From Pseudomonas sp. PDM16 (GTDB lineage: Bacteria > Pseudomonadota > Gammaproteobacteria > Pseudomonadales > Pseudomonadaceae), in the NCBI RefSeq assembly GCF_014851865.1, contig NZ_JACVAM010000001.1:620001-684000 (forward strand): a stretch of 64,000 nucleotides of DNA, given 5' to 3'. The stretch's first letter is position 1. The number at the start of each line of letters is the position of its first letter. The translations under genes and the position numbers were made by a program. This document shows positions 7,616-16,940 of the stretch, piece after piece. Below the pieces are notes generated by a model. The model had not been told where the DNA came from and did not search any database. It was given only the letters and a program-made list of their open reading frames with translations.

Positions 7616-8986
7616 CTACCGGTCGCTGTCGGCGCTCCAGCCTCCGCCCAGCGCCCGGGCGAGGGCAACGTCGGCCTGCAGTCGTGACAGGCGCAACTGG
7701 GCGCTCTGGTCTTCGGCGGCGTAGAGGGTGCGCTGGGTGTCGAGCAGATTGAGCAGGTCGTCGGCGCCGGCGCGATAGCGCTGCTCGGCCAGCCGCAGAG
7801 CTCGTTCGGCCTGGGCCTGAACTTCCTGCTGGGCCTGCCACTGGGCATCGATACCGGCGCGCGCGTTGAGCGCCACCTGCACATCGGCAAAGGCGGCGAC
7901 GATGCTCTGCCGATAGTCGGCCAGCAGCTCCTCGCGCCTCGCCTCGTTGCGGTCACGCTCGGCGGCCAGTGCGCCGCCGTCGAAGATCGGTGCGGTCAGG
8001 GCGGCGGCCAGCGAGTAGACCGGATCGGCGAACACCCGGCTCAGGCCGCCGGCGGAGCCGCTCGCGCCGGCCGAAAGATTCAGACGTGGCAGCAGCGCGG
8101 CGCGGGCCGCGCGCAGGTCGGCGTCGGCGGCAGTCAGGCGCGCCTCGGCCCGGGCCAGGTCCGGACGGCGTACCAGCAGTTCGCTGGGCAAGGCGCCGTC
8201 CGGCGCGGGAGCCTGAAGCTCGGTGAGCGAGCTGCGCGACTGGGTGACCGGCTCGCTCTGGCCGAGCAGTATGGCCAGGCTGCTGCGCACATCGTCCGCC
8301 TGCTGGCGCAGTTCTTCACGGCTACGCCGTTGCTCGGCCACCAGACCGCGCTGTTGCGCGAGCTCTAGTGGCGTGGCGGCGCCTGCCGCCTCACGGGCCT
8401 GAACGGTGGCCAGCACGCGCTCGGCGTTGTCGAGGTTGAGGCCGGCCAGGCGCAGGCGTTCGGCCAGTGCAACCTGGCGCAGCCAGGTATCTGTCAGGGT
8501 GGCCGTCAGGCTCAGTGTCAGTGCATCACGGTCGAAGCGGCTGGCGGCGAGTTCGGCTAGCGCGGCGTCATGGTTGGCGGCCAACCTTCCCCAGAGATCC
8601 ACCTCATAGCTGGCGGCCAGCCCTCCCCGGTACTGGTTGCCGGCTGTCTCGGCATCGCCACCCAGGCGCCCTTCCCGGCTGGCACCGAGGTTGCCGTCGA
8701 GCGCGGGCAGCAAGGGCGCGCCAGCGGCACGGGCCGATGCCTGGGCCTGGCGCAGGCGTGCCGCCGCCGCCGCCAGATCATGATTGCCGGCCAGGGCCTG
8801 TTCGACCAGACCATCCAGCTCGGGGCTGGCGAAGCCGCGCCACCAATCCGCAGGTACCGGCTCGTCGGCGGGTATGGCGTGCTGCCACTCGTTCGGCGGA
8901 GTGGGCAGGACATCCACGGGACTGGCGGTGTGGGAGCAGCCGGCGAGTAGCAACAGGGCGAGGGGTGACAGCAGGTATCTGGGCAT
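7616..8986 (-). CDS. opmQ: Outer-membrane efflux lipoprotein, NodT/OpmQ-like
   Basis: A 456-residue protein of the TolC-like outer-membrane efflux family. It starts with a lipoprotein signal (LALLLLAGCSHTA, lipidated Cys within the first 20 residues) and has two repeated coiled-coil/OEP halves (about 60-260 and 270-450). ATG at 8986 is preferred over an in-frame TTG 6 bases upstream. It is the last gene of an operon with a MacB-like ABC permease and a MacA-like adaptor, the arrangement of PvdRT-OpmQ, which exports and recycles pyoverdine in fluorescent Pseudomonas. Its substrate here is inferred from the adjoining ferrisiderophore-type genes. It converges on the CRISPR array. Confidence 0.82.
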   Translation of the reverse strand: MPRYLLSPLALLLLAGCSHTASPVDVLPTPPNEWQHAIPADEPVPADWWRGFASPELDGLVEQALAGNHDLAAAAARLRQAQASARAAGAPLLPALDGNLGASREGRLGGDAETAGNQYRGGLAASYEVDLWGRLAANHDAALAELAASRFDRDALTLSLTATLTDTWLRQVALAERLRLAGLNLDNAERVLATVQAREAAGAATPLELAQQRGLVAEQRRSREELRQQADDVRSSLAILLGQSEPVTQSRSSLTELQAPAPDGALPSELLVRRPDLARAEARLTAADADLRAARAALLPRLNLSAGASGSAGGLSRVFADPVYSLAAALTAPIFDGGALAAERDRNEARREELLADYRQSIVAAFADVQVALNARAGIDAQWQAQQEVQAQAERALRLAEQRYRAGADDLLNLLDTQRTLYAAEDQSAQLRLSRLQADVALARALGGGWSADSDR

Positions 8987-8996
8987 CGGCAACTCG

Positions 8997-10961
8997 TTAT
9001 TCGCTGGCCAGGGCGGCGACCGGGTCGAGGGCGGCGGCAGTCTTCGCCGGCAGGTAGCCGAACAGCAGGCCGGTACCCACCGCGCAGGCGAAGGCCAGCA
9101 GCATCGCCGAGAGCGAGAAGATCAGGGGCACGCCGGCCAGCAACAGGCCGGTACCGGTGACGAGACCGATCAGCACGCCGGCGCTGCCGCCGACGATGGT
9201 GACCAGTACCGCCTCGCCGAGGAACTGGCGGAGGATGTCGCGCTGCCTGGCGCCGGTGGCCATGCGCACGCCAATCTCGCGGGTGCGTTCGCGCACGGTC
9301 ATCAGCATCACGTTCATCACGCCGATGCCGCCAACCAGCAGCGATACCGCGGCGATCAAGCCGAGCATGCGGGTCATGCTGTCCTGGGTTTCGGCCTCGG
9401 CCTGGACCTTGGCCGCGGCGTTGTCCACCTGGAAGTCCTCGCGGCCATGGCGTGCCAGTAGCAACTCAGTCACCGCATCCTCGGCGGCCTGCACCTGGGC
9501 GGTGGTGCGCGCAGTGAAGGTGGCGTATTCCGGCTCCAGGATGTCCTGATAGACCCGGGCGCGCCCGGCATCGTAGGGAATGAACACCATCTCGTCGTAA
9601 TAGTCGGCACCGGACTCCTTGCCCTTCTCGGCCATCACGCCGATCACCTCGAAGGGAGCGTCGCCGATCAGCAACTGCTTGCCCAGCGGGTTGGCCTCGT
9701 CGCGGAAGAAGAACTGCCGTGCCTTGTGGCCGAGGACCACTACCGGCGCCAGCTCCCGGTCCTCGCCGGCGGTGAAGAAGCGACCGCTGGCGAGCGGCCA
9801 GTGGTGGATGCCAGGCAGTTGCTCGTTGCTGGAGTAGACGTAGATTTCCCGTGCCGCGTTGCCGTACTGCACCATCAGCGGATTGCCGATCACCGGGGTC
9901 AGCAGGTCGACTTCCGGCAGGCGCTCGATGGCCTCCATGTCACCGAGGCTGAGTTCGCCCCAGGGGCCACCTTCCGGAGGCTGCGCGGCATAGAGGTAGA
10001 GGGTGGTGGCGCCCATCGAGGCCATCTGCGCCATCACCCGTTGCTTGGTACCCAGGCCGATGGCCAGCATGACGATCACCGAAGCCACGCCGATGACGAT
10101 GCCGAGCAGGGTCAGCGCGGTGCGGAACCGATTCAGCAGCATGACCCGCCAGGCCGAGCGCAGTACCTCGCCAGCGGCACTCCAGCCGCCGGCGTGCTCG
10201 CTCATGTCCTCGAAGCGCGGTGCCGGCAGGGCGGCGGGGTTGGATTTTCTGGCGTCGAACGGCGCGCCGCTGTCGCCGATGATCGAGCCGTCGCGGATCT
10301 CGATGACCCGCTGGGCCTGGGCCGCCACCTCGCGGTCGTGGGTGATGAGGATCACCGTGTGGCCGGCGGCGGCCAGCTCGCGCAGCAGGGCCATGACCTC
10401 TTGGCCGCTGCTGGAGTCGAGGGCGCCGGTAGGTTCGTCGGCGAGGATGATGCGGCCGCCGTTCATCAATGCGCGGGCAATGGAAACGCGTTGCTGCTGG
10501 CCACCGGACAGCTGGCCTGGGCGATGGTCGAGCCTTTCGCCCAGGCCGAGGCGGGCCAGCAGCGCGTCGGCCCGTTCCCGACGCAGGTGGGCCGGCATGC
10601 CGGCGTAGAGCGCAGGCACCTCGACATTCTCGCGGGCCGACTCGGTGGCGATCAGGTGATAACCCTGGAACACGAAGCCGAAGGCCTCACGGCGCAGCCA
10701 TGCCAACTGATCGGCGTCCAGGCCGGCCACGTCGCGCCCGGCGAAGTGATAGCTGCCGGCGCTGGGCCGGTCGAGGCAGCCGAGCAGGTTCATCAGAGTC
10801 GACTTGCCGGAACCGGAGCTGCCGACAATGGCAACGAATTCGCCAGCGTCGATGCTCAGGTCGATGCCGCGCAGCACCTCGACTTCCGGCGCTCCTCCCT
10901 CGCCGCCATAGCGGCGGCGAATGCCGCGTAGCTCGATAAGCGGAGCGATGTCGCCTACCAC
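8997..10961 (-). CDS. pvdT: MacB-like ABC transporter, PvdT type (ATPase fused to permease)
   Basis: A 654-residue fusion. The N-terminal ATPase has Walker [10 protein letters not shown] (about residue 48), signature [10 protein letters not shown] and Walker [14 protein letters not shown] transmembrane segment near residue 285 precedes a large periplasmic MacB_PCD domain. The C-terminal FtsX-like permease region holds three helices, including [24 protein letters not shown]. The start is GTG at 10961, overlapping the end of the adaptor gene by 7 bp. PvdT-type transporters act with a PvdR adaptor and OpmQ to expel siderophore from the periplasm. The family resemblance is clear; substrate specificity is inferred from context. 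Confidence 0.85.
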   Translation of the reverse strand: MVGDIAPLIELRGIRRRYGGEGGAPEVEVLRGIDLSIDAGEFVAIVGSSGSGKSTLMNLLGCLDRPSAGSYHFAGRDVAGLDADQLAWLRREAFGFVFQGYHLIATESARENVEVPALYAGMPAHLRRERADALLARLGLGERLDHRPGQLSGGQQQRVSIARALMNGGRIILADEPTGALDSSSGQEVMALLRELAAAGHTVILITHDREVAAQAQRVIEIRDGSIIGDSGAPFDARKSNPAALPAPRFEDMSEHAGGWSAAGEVLRSAWRVMLLNRFRTALTLLGIVIGVASVIVMLAIGLGTKQRVMAQMASMGATTLYLYAAQPPEGGPWGELSLGDMEAIERLPEVDLLTPVIGNPLMVQYGNAAREIYVYSSNEQLPGIHHWPLASGRFFTAGEDRELAPVVVLGHKARQFFFRDEANPLGKQLLIGDAPFEVIGVMAEKGKESGADYYDEMVFIPYDAGRARVYQDILEPEYATFTARTTAQVQAAEDAVTELLLARHGREDFQVDNAAAKVQAEAETQDSMTRMLGLIAAVSLLVGGIGVMNVMLMTVRERTREIGVRMATGARQRDILRQFLGEAVLVTIVGGSAGVLIGLVTGTGLLLAGVPLIFSLSAMLLAFACAVGTGLLFGYLPAKTAAALDPVAALASE

Positions 10962-12121
10962 TGGAACCTCGAGGGCTTCTGCGGCAGTTCGCCGGTGACC
11001 AGGAGATCGCCTTCGCCGAGGCCGTCCAGCACTTCCACCAGCTGGCGGCTGCGCGCTCCCACTCTCACCTCGCGCGGGATGGCGCGGCCCGAGGCTTCCA
11101 GTACCCTGGCGCGGAACATTCCAGCCTGGCCCTCCACCGGTTGCAGGGCGGCCAGCGGCGCGGTCAGTACATCCTGGGCGGCGGCGGTGATGAAGTTGAC
11201 CTGGGCAGTCATCTGCGGCATCAGCTCGCCGTCGTCGTTGGCCACGTCGAACAGCACGGTGTATTGCACCGCCTTCACCGTCTGCGGCGCTGCGCTCGAC
11301 TCGCCAGAGGCGGTCGGGGCCACCGGTGGTGCTGGCAGCACCTGACGCACCTTGCCATGCCAGCGCCGGCCGTCGCCGCCGAGGGTGGTGAAATACAACG
11401 GCATGTCGACCCGCACACGGCGGATATCGGCCTCGGAGACCTTGGTCCAGGCGGTCATCGAGCCCAGGTCTGCCAGGCGCAGCACGGTGGGTGTCTGGTA
11501 GGTGGCGTTGAGGGTCTGCCCCTGCTTGACGTCGATGCCGATCACGGTGCCGGCGATGGGCGCATAGATGCGCGTGTAGCTCAGTTGCGCCTCGTTGCCG
11601 CGCAGGCGCGCGCTGGCTTCGGCGATTTGCGCGCGCAGCTGGCGCAGGCGCGCCTCGGCCGAGCGCAGGGTGGCGACGGCGATCTGCACGTCTTCCTCGC
11701 GGGTTGCCTCGGCGGTGGCCAGGCGCTGCTGGCGCTGGTGCTGCTGGCGTGCCAGGTCGAGTTGCGCCTGTTGCTCGGCGAGCTGCGCGCGTAAGCCATC
11801 GAGTGCGGCCCGGTCGGCTTCTACCGTGGCCTGGTGCAGGCTGGCGTCGATCTCGGCGAGCAGCTGGCCCCGTTCTACCTGATCACCCGCCTGCACATGC
11901 AGCCGGGTGATCTGCCCGGACACCTGGGCGCCGACATCCACGGACTCTCTCGGCTGCAGGGTGGCGATGGCGGTGACGCTGGCCTCGATGTCGCCGCGGC
12001 CGATGGCGACTGTCTCGTAGGCGGCGGAGTCTTCCCACCACAACCAGGCTGTCGCAGGCACGCCGAGAATCAATGCGGCCGCCAGACCGCGCCGCAGGAT
12101 CGAGGGGAAACGCGAGCTCAT
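10955..12121 (-). CDS. pvdR: MacA/PvdR-like periplasmic adaptor subunit
   Basis: A 388-residue membrane-fusion protein with one N-terminal membrane anchor (about residues 10-30), a biotinyl-lipoyl-like half ([28 protein letters not shown]), a long alanine/glutamine-rich coiled-coil hairpin (about 95-170), the second lipoyl half ([21 protein letters not shown]), and a C-terminal beta-barrel. It links the MacB-like ATPase-permease to the outer-membrane channel. It is the first of the three exporter genes and lies 24 bp downstream of the DUF3325 gene on the same strand, so one transcript probably spans 14420 to 7616. Confidence 0.85.
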   Translation of the reverse strand: MSSRFPSILRRGLAAALILGVPATAWLWWEDSAAYETVAIGRGDIEASVTAIATLQPRESVDVGAQVSGQITRLHVQAGDQVERGQLLAEIDASLHQATVEADRAALDGLRAQLAEQQAQLDLARQQHQRQQRLATAEATREEDVQIAVATLRSAEARLRQLRAQIAEASARLRGNEAQLSYTRIYAPIAGTVIGIDVKQGQTLNATYQTPTVLRLADLGSMTAWTKVSEADIRRVRVDMPLYFTTLGGDGRRWHGKVRQVLPAPPVAPTASGESSAAPQTVKAVQYTVLFDVANDDGELMPQMTAQVNFITAAAQDVLTAPLAALQPVEGQAGMFRARVLEASGRAIPREVRVGARSRQLVEVLDGLGEGDLLVTGELPQKPSRFQW

Positions 12122-12145
12122 CAGTACATCCTTGAGGGTGCCGGC

Positions 12146-12490
12146 TCAGCCGGCGGTCAGCAGCAACACCGGCAGGCCAGCGCCGGCCGCGATGGCGGCC
12201 AGCAGGACGGCAGTACGAGGGCGATAGGGCAGCAGCAGGACCAGGGTGAAGGCGCCTACGCTGAGCATGCCGCACCAAACGACAGGGCCGACGGCGCTTC
12301 CCCAGATCAGCACGCATGGCCATGCGGCCAGTGCCAGCAGCAGCCAGCCGGCAATCCGCAGCAGGCGCTGGCGGTTGGGCGCCTTGGTCTTCCACACTTG
12401 CGAGTGGTGGCGATCCATGGCCAGGCACAGGCCGGCCATGCCCGCGTAGCAGAGCGCGGCGGCGAGAATCACGGCGAGCGTCAGGCTCAT
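12146..12490 (-). CDS. DUF3325 small membrane protein
   Basis: A 114-residue protein with four predicted membrane segments, starting MSLTLAVILAAALCYAGMAG. The sequence resembles the DUF3325 family, whose members are found with PepSY-domain proteins next to siderophore receptor genes. The start ATG at 12490 overlaps the stop of the PepSY gene (ATGA), so it is translationally coupled. Its molecular function is unknown; association with periplasmic handling of ferric siderophores is by context only. Confidence 0.75.
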   Translation of the reverse strand: MSLTLAVILAAALCYAGMAGLCLAMDRHHSQVWKTKAPNRQRLLRIAGWLLLALAAWPCVLIWGSAVGPVVWCGMLSVGAFTLVLLLPYRPRTAVLLAAIAAGAGLPVLLLTAG

Positions 12491-14130
12491 GATTGCGCCT
12501 CCGCCACGGCCGCCCGCTGGCGGCTGCGCGCCGGCGCCACCTTCGGTCGGGTCAGGCGCCACGCGCCCCACAACGACAGGACTCCACAGCCCAGAGCAAC
12601 CAGCTCGACACCGGCGCGCTCGCCATCGCCGCGTTGCAGGTAGGCGAACAGCTGGTCACCCACGGTCAGCCAGTTGAGCAGCGGCAACAGCAGGCACAGC
12701 GCCGCCAGCGCCAGCAGTTGCTCGACCCAGGCGCGCGATGTCGGGCGCAGGGCGGCGTGGACGAAGGTCAGCAGCCAGACGACGAAGAATACGGCGATCT
12801 CCCACTCCGGCCGGTCGGCGATGCTCAGCGGCACCAGGCGGTTGCCCCAGAAGAAGGCCACGCAGGCGATGGACAACCCGGTGAGAGTGCCGATGTTGAG
12901 CACCTCGATCACCCGATACACACGCTGGGTGGAGGCGCCGAACTCGTTGAGCGAGCGCTGGCGCCGCTTGACCATGAACAGCAGGGCGCCGGTGGCCAGC
13001 ATGGCCGCGCCGGCGAGGCCGCTGAAGAAATACAGCCAGCGCACCAGGTGACCACCGAATGCGGCGAAGTGCAGGTTGGCCATCACCGACTGCACATCCT
13101 GCGCCGAGCCACCGCGTAGTTCGCCGGGCATCTGGATATCGGTCTGCCCGCCGGTCACGCCGTTGAAGAACACCTGACCGCCACCGTCGCCGAGCAGGCG
13201 ATACTCGCCCGGCCTCTCGATGAAGCGGCCAAACAGGCGCACGCTGGAACTGCTGTCGTTGGGATGTTCGATGCTGACGAAGCTCACCGGCCGCTGCAGC
13301 TGCTGCTCGCCGCTGAGCAGCATGTCGTCCAGCTTGGCCAGCGGTGCGGCGATGCCGGTCATCTCCTGCGGCACCGGGCGGGCCAGCAGGTCGGCGAAGT
13401 AGGCGTCCTCGTTGTCGTAGTGCGCGGCGACGCCGGCGGGCATGTATAGCGCGTAGAAGGTCGCCAGGCCGGTGTAGGCGATCATCAGCTGGAACGGCAG
13501 GCTCAGCACCGACAGCGCGTTGTGCGCGTCCAGCCAACTGCGCTGGCCCTTGCTCGGGCGGAAGGTGAAGAAGTCCTTGAAGATGCGCTTGTGGATGACG
13601 ATGCCGCTGACCAGCGCCACCAGCATGGCCATGGTGAAGGCGCCGACGAACCAGATGCCGGCGGTGCCACCATGGAACTCGAAGTGCATGTGCACGAAGT
13701 GGTGGCCGCCCTCGCTGTCACGCTCGTGCGCGCTGTCCACCGGCTTGCCGGTGGTGGCGTCGATACTGGTGTTGTGGAAGTTCTCCTGCGGGTCCATCCA
13801 GAACAGGCGAATGGACGGGTCTTCGTCCGAGGGCAGGCCGATGCCCCAGAAGTGCGCGCCGGGCTGGTTCTCCTCGAACCAGGCGCGGCCCATGCGTACC
13901 GCCTGTGGCCGGTCGAAGCCGTCATCCAGACCGGTATCGCCGGTGGCTTCGCTGGCTTGCGGCAGGTGTGGCTTCATCCAGCGGGTGATGGGCTCGTCGA
14001 ACACCCCCAGGCTGCCGGTGAGGAAGATCACGAAGAGTACCCAGCAGGCCCACAGCCCACCCCAGGTGTGCAACCAGGCCATGCTCTGGCGCAGACCGCC
14101 CTGGGCCGCTCCGCTATCGACCTTGCTCAT
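12487..14130 (-). CDS. PepSY-associated transmembrane protein, probable ferrisiderophore reductase component
   Basis: A 547-residue integral membrane protein. It has an N-terminal helix (WLHTWGGLWACWVLFVIFLTGSLGVF) typical of PepSY_TM proteins, histidine-containing periplasmic stretches (HHFVHMHFEFHGG near residue 135, probably PepSY), and several further helices, including those at about 175-195 and 360-390 and a cluster at the C-terminal end. Pseudomonas FpvG, a protein of this kind, reduces the iron of ferripyoverdine in the periplasm. The flanking DUF3649 and DUF3325 genes are common companions. Start and stop both overlap neighbours by 4 bp. Assignment as a reductase is by family and context; no FAD or NAD motif is visible. 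Confidence 0.8.
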   Translation of the reverse strand: MSKVDSGAAQGGLRQSMAWLHTWGGLWACWVLFVIFLTGSLGVFDEPITRWMKPHLPQASEATGDTGLDDGFDRPQAVRMGRAWFEENQPGAHFWGIGLPSDEDPSIRLFWMDPQENFHNTSIDATTGKPVDSAHERDSEGGHHFVHMHFEFHGGTAGIWFVGAFTMAMLVALVSGIVIHKRIFKDFFTFRPSKGQRSWLDAHNALSVLSLPFQLMIAYTGLATFYALYMPAGVAAHYDNEDAYFADLLARPVPQEMTGIAAPLAKLDDMLLSGEQQLQRPVSFVSIEHPNDSSSSVRLFGRFIERPGEYRLLGDGGGQVFFNGVTGGQTDIQMPGELRGGSAQDVQSVMANLHFAAFGGHLVRWLYFFSGLAGAAMLATGALLFMVKRRQRSLNEFGASTQRVYRVIEVLNIGTLTGLSIACVAFFWGNRLVPLSIADRPEWEIAVFFVVWLLTFVHAALRPTSRAWVEQLLALAALCLLLPLLNWLTVGDQLFAYLQRGDGERAGVELVALGCGVLSLWGAWRLTRPKVAPARSRQRAAVAEAQS

Positions 14131-14420
14131 GCATCACCTCCGATCAGCATGCCGGCACCGGTCAGCACCAGCGAGGCCACGCCCAGAACCAGCCAGATGC
14201 GGCGCAGGTTGGGGGTGGCGAACGCCCAGACGATGACCGCGGTGTACACCGCGAAGCTCGCCAGCGACGAAGCGAGGATGGCCTGGCTCTTGGGCAGCGG
14301 CAGGATGGCGCCCAGGAAGATGACGCTGGCACAGGTCAATGCGTAGCCGCCTAGGATCGCGGCGGCGACGCGCGATAGGAGGACGAGCGCCGTCCCTGGA
14401 GGTGAAGCGAGAGGTTTCAT
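14127..14420 (-). CDS. DUF3649 small membrane protein
   Basis: A 97-residue protein with three predicted membrane helices (for example VLLSRVAAAILGGYALTCASV and IWLVLGVASLVLTGAGMLI). It resembles the DUF3649 family found beside PepSY membrane proteins in iron-uptake clusters. ATG 14420 is chosen because it gives the usual length; an in-frame ATG lies at 14447. Its 3' end overlaps the PepSY gene by 4 bp. It is the first gene of the inferred six-gene operon running down to 7616. Confidence 0.72.
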   Translation of the reverse strand: MKPLASPPGTALVLLSRVAAAILGGYALTCASVIFLGAILPLPKSQAILASSLASFAVYTAVIVWAFATPNLRRIWLVLGVASLVLTGAGMLIGGDA

Positions 14421-14669
14421 GGGGTAATCACTGGCTGGCGGGAACATCGGTCGGCAAGCGAGGTACGGGTGGGATGTACCGAAAGCTGCCACTCACTGTT
14501 CATGACGGATGAGCGCGGCAAAACCTGCATACCGGTTGTCGGTGAACTGCAACAGATTGTGTCAGCGCCGCTCGGTGGGTCCGCACTGCCCATGCAGCCG
14601 CAGGGTTTGCATGCTGCCGCTCGCAGCCATCCGGCGGCGTCGAGCTAGGCCATGCGAGCAGGCGGAACC

Positions 14670-14900
14670 TCAGTCGTTTCTCTGGTAAATGATTTTGCGG
14701 CTGCCGCTTTCGCAGCTGCCGACCACCATGCTCGGGTCCTGCACTTCGGCCGCCGGCACTATCTCCAGCGTGTAGCTGGTGACCTTGGCGGCCTGGATCT
14801 TCACCTCGATCTCCCGCTTCAGCTCTTCGCAGGGCTTGGGCGCGGCAAGAGCATTGCCACACATGACGAGGGCCGTGACGGTCACATACCAGCGCTTCAT
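14670..14900 (-). CDS. DUF1161 periplasmic small protein (copy 1)
   Basis: A 76-residue protein with a signal peptide (MKRWYVTVTALVMCGNALA) and mature sequence starting APKPCEELKREIEVKI. The two cysteines (PCEEL and GSCESG) and the closing IIYQR are the DUF1161 pattern. A paralogue lies at 21118-21342. It overlaps the end of the upstream aminopeptidase gene by 4 bp, so they form an operon. Function is unknown. The 177 bp between its stop and the iron operon shows no gene. Confidence 0.8.
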   Translation of the reverse strand: MKRWYVTVTALVMCGNALAAPKPCEELKREIEVKIQAAKVTSYTLEIVPAAEVQDPSMVVGSCESGSRKIIYQRND

Positions 14901-15988
14901 TGCATCGCTCTCCTTGGGGTGTCCTTTCGTTGTTCGACCAGTGCCGCCAGGGCCTGCTCCCGTTCATCCGTCGCCAGCTCGCCGAGGGCGGCGGCCCGGC
15001 GGTAGAAGGTAGGCCAGTCGCCGCCCGCTGCGTGGAACAGCGTGGCAAAGGCGTCCACCCAGCGATCATAGAGGCCGAACGGCAACAGGCGCGCGTTGTT
15101 CAGCGGCTGCGCCATCCAGGCGTCATATCGGCGGTCGCCGTTCCAGTGAGTCTCGCGCAGTTTCCGGTACTCTGCCCGCAACCGCTCGAACTCCGCTGCC
15201 TTGCCGGCGCGCTTGGTGTCCTCCGTGGCCGGGCTCTCGTAGAGCGCCTGCAGGCGCGCGCGGCTGGCGAGGATCATCTCGGTGAATTGGCGACGCTGCA
15301 GCTCATCGGCCGGATGCGCGGGTGCCAGGTGGCGAGTGGCACGCCATTGGCGCAGGCCCTCCTGCTCGACGAAGCTGGCGAAGGACTCGTTGAACGCGGT
15401 ATCACCGGCCACGTACAGCTGCTGGTGCGCCAGTTCGTGGAAGATGACTGCGGCCAGGCGCTCGTCGTCCCAGTGCAGCATGGTGTTGAGGATCGGATCA
15501 TCGAACCAGCCCAGCGTCGAATAGGCCTCGATTCCGGCCACGTAGGTGTCCATTCCCTCCCCCTTCAGCAGCGCCGCGGCACCGAGCGCGCGACCCTGCT
15601 GGTAGAAGCCCCGATAAGCCACGCAGCCTGCGATGGGGAAACAGTGGGTCACCGGTTCCAGTGACAGCTCGGGCGTGGCGAAGACGTTCCAGACCACGTA
15701 GGGTCGACCGAGGTCGGCATAGACGCGATAGCTGCGGTTGTTCGGCAGGGCCAGGCTGGCGCTGGCGAAGTCCCGGGCCTGCTGGGCCAGTGCCAGTCGG
15801 TGCTTGAGGTCGTCGCTGGTGCTGGCATCGGCGAGCAGATCGTCCACCGGGCGGCGCGCTGCGAGCAGGTCGAGTTGGCCCCGGCCGATCTGGCTGTAGT
15901 AGTCGAGGCTGGAGCAACCGCTGAGCAGAGCGCCGAGCAGTAGCGGAACCAGGCACCGGCTGGGGCGGTCGAGTAGGGCGATAGGCAT
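14897..15988 (-). CDS. Aminopep-family zinc peptidase lipoprotein
   Basis: A 363-residue protein starting at ATG 15988, which gives a lipoprotein signal ending LLSGC (Cys25). It resembles the putative aminopeptidase family PF10023. The zinc motif HELAH is at 184-188, with a further glutamate in NESFASF near 201; an aspartate-rich QADDERLAAV-like stretch precedes it. Such proteins are predicted to be periplasmic lipoproteins; activity has not been shown to my knowledge. The gene is divergent from the lipoprotein gene at 16033 and coupled to the DUF1161 gene downstream. A longer start at 16021 would bury the signal peptide and is rejected. Confidence 0.82.
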   Translation of the reverse strand: MPIALLDRPSRCLVPLLLGALLSGCSSLDYYSQIGRGQLDLLAARRPVDDLLADASTSDDLKHRLALAQQARDFASASLALPNNRSYRVYADLGRPYVVWNVFATPELSLEPVTHCFPIAGCVAYRGFYQQGRALGAAALLKGEGMDTYVAGIEAYSTLGWFDDPILNTMLHWDDERLAAVIFHELAHQQLYVAGDTAFNESFASFVEQEGLRQWRATRHLAPAHPADELQRRQFTEMILASRARLQALYESPATEDTKRAGKAAEFERLRAEYRKLRETHWNGDRRYDAWMAQPLNNARLLPFGLYDRWVDAFATLFHAAGGDWPTFYRRAAALGELATDEREQALAALVEQRKDTPRRAMQ

Positions 15989-16032
15989 GTTCGTGAGCCT
16001 ATTGCATTGCCCCTCTGCCAAGGAAGCCTGTC

Positions 16033-16446
16033 ATGCGTATCGCCCTTATCATTGCCCTCCCCGTCCTGCTTTCCGGCTGCTCACTGCTGATGCCCCGGCA
16101 CGACCCCGAAAAGGCCTGGGTCGAGCTTCCAAAACACGAGGAGGGTCGACTGGAGGCCGTGCAGGTTGATGGCCAGGACTTGGAGGACGATCGCTACTTC
16201 CAGATTGCCCCGGGCCGCCACGAGCTGCAGGTGCGCATGAGCTTCGAGGTAGAGGCGGCCAATGTCGGCGCCGAACAGACGCTGCCTCGCACCTGTTTGC
16301 TGACGCTGGACTACGGTGACTTCGCGGCCGGTCAACGCTATCGGCTTGAGGCCGGCAGCCGCGGGTTCAGACCCTGGGTACAGCTGCAGGACGCGCGGGG
16401 CGAGAGTCTGGCGAGAGCTCGTGAGGGTCGCTGCGGCGCGGTCTGA
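16033..16446 (+). CDS. Small lipoprotein, tandem paralogue 1
   Basis: A 137-residue protein with a lipoprotein signal (MRIALIIALPVLLSGCSLL, lipidated Cys16). The rest is a compact beta-rich domain with the blocks KAWVELPKHEEG, DDRYFQIAPGRHELQVR and YGDFAAGQRYRLEA, and two cysteines (RTCLL and GRCG). The next gene shares these blocks and is a paralogue. In Pseudomonas, related lipoprotein genes lie between osmC and the aminopeptidase gene, as here. Function is unknown. Confidence 0.8.
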   Translation: MRIALIIALPVLLSGCSLLMPRHDPEKAWVELPKHEEGRLEAVQVDGQDLEDDRYFQIAPGRHELQVRMSFEVEAANVGAEQTLPRTCLLTLDYGDFAAGQRYRLEAGSRGFRPWVQLQDARGESLARAREGRCGAV

Positions 16447-16487
16447 TCGGCGTTATGCTGGGCCAGTCATCCTCCGAGGACACGCCC

Positions 16488-16904
16488 ATGCGTCTGCCAC
16501 TGCTGCTGCTCACCCTGCTCGCGCTTGGCGCCTGTGCGAGCCCTCTCCCCGAACCGTCGAAGGATCAGGCCTGGGTCGACTTCTGGGCTTCCGGCAGCGA
16601 ACTGCTGATGGCACACAAACTGGATGGCCGACACCTCGACGACGGGCGCTTTTTCCAGGTTCCACCAGGTGCTCACGAACTCGAGGTGCGCTATCAGTTC
16701 GAGGTCAGCCACGGAGCGGTTGGCAGTCTCAGCGAGCCACGCCAGGTGACCTGCTACCTGCAGGTTCGCTACGACCACTTTGGCCCCGGCGAACGCTATC
16801 GCCTGGAGGCCAGACCGCAGCTGCTCAAGGCCCAGGGCTGGCTCTACGATGAGCAGCGCAACCTGGTGGCCCGTGCCAAGGTACTGCGTTGCGGGACGTT
16901 CTAA
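16488..16904 (+). CDS. Small lipoprotein, tandem paralogue 2
   Basis: A 138-residue protein starting at ATG 16488, with the lipoprotein signal MRLPLLLLTLLALGAC (Cys16). It parallels the preceding gene: QAWVDFWASG, DDGRFFQVPPGAHELEVRYQFEV, YDHFGPGERYRLEA and the final cysteine (LRCGTF). The gap between the two is 41 bp, consistent with co-transcription after a tandem duplication. Function is unknown. Confidence 0.8.
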   Translation: MRLPLLLLTLLALGACASPLPEPSKDQAWVDFWASGSELLMAHKLDGRHLDDGRFFQVPPGAHELEVRYQFEVSHGAVGSLSEPRQVTCYLQVRYDHFGPGERYRLEARPQLLKAQGWLYDEQRNLVARAKVLRCGTF

Positions 16905-16940
16905 GCCAGCCTGCGAAGGGAGATAGCGCGCGCGCAGGGT

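Noticed and set aside
6712..7752. Long open frame of 346 codons across the CRISPR array
   Set aside because: It is created by the 60-bp repeat periodicity, since 60 is divisible by three. The encoded peptide is just a repeated ALPYRQLR block.
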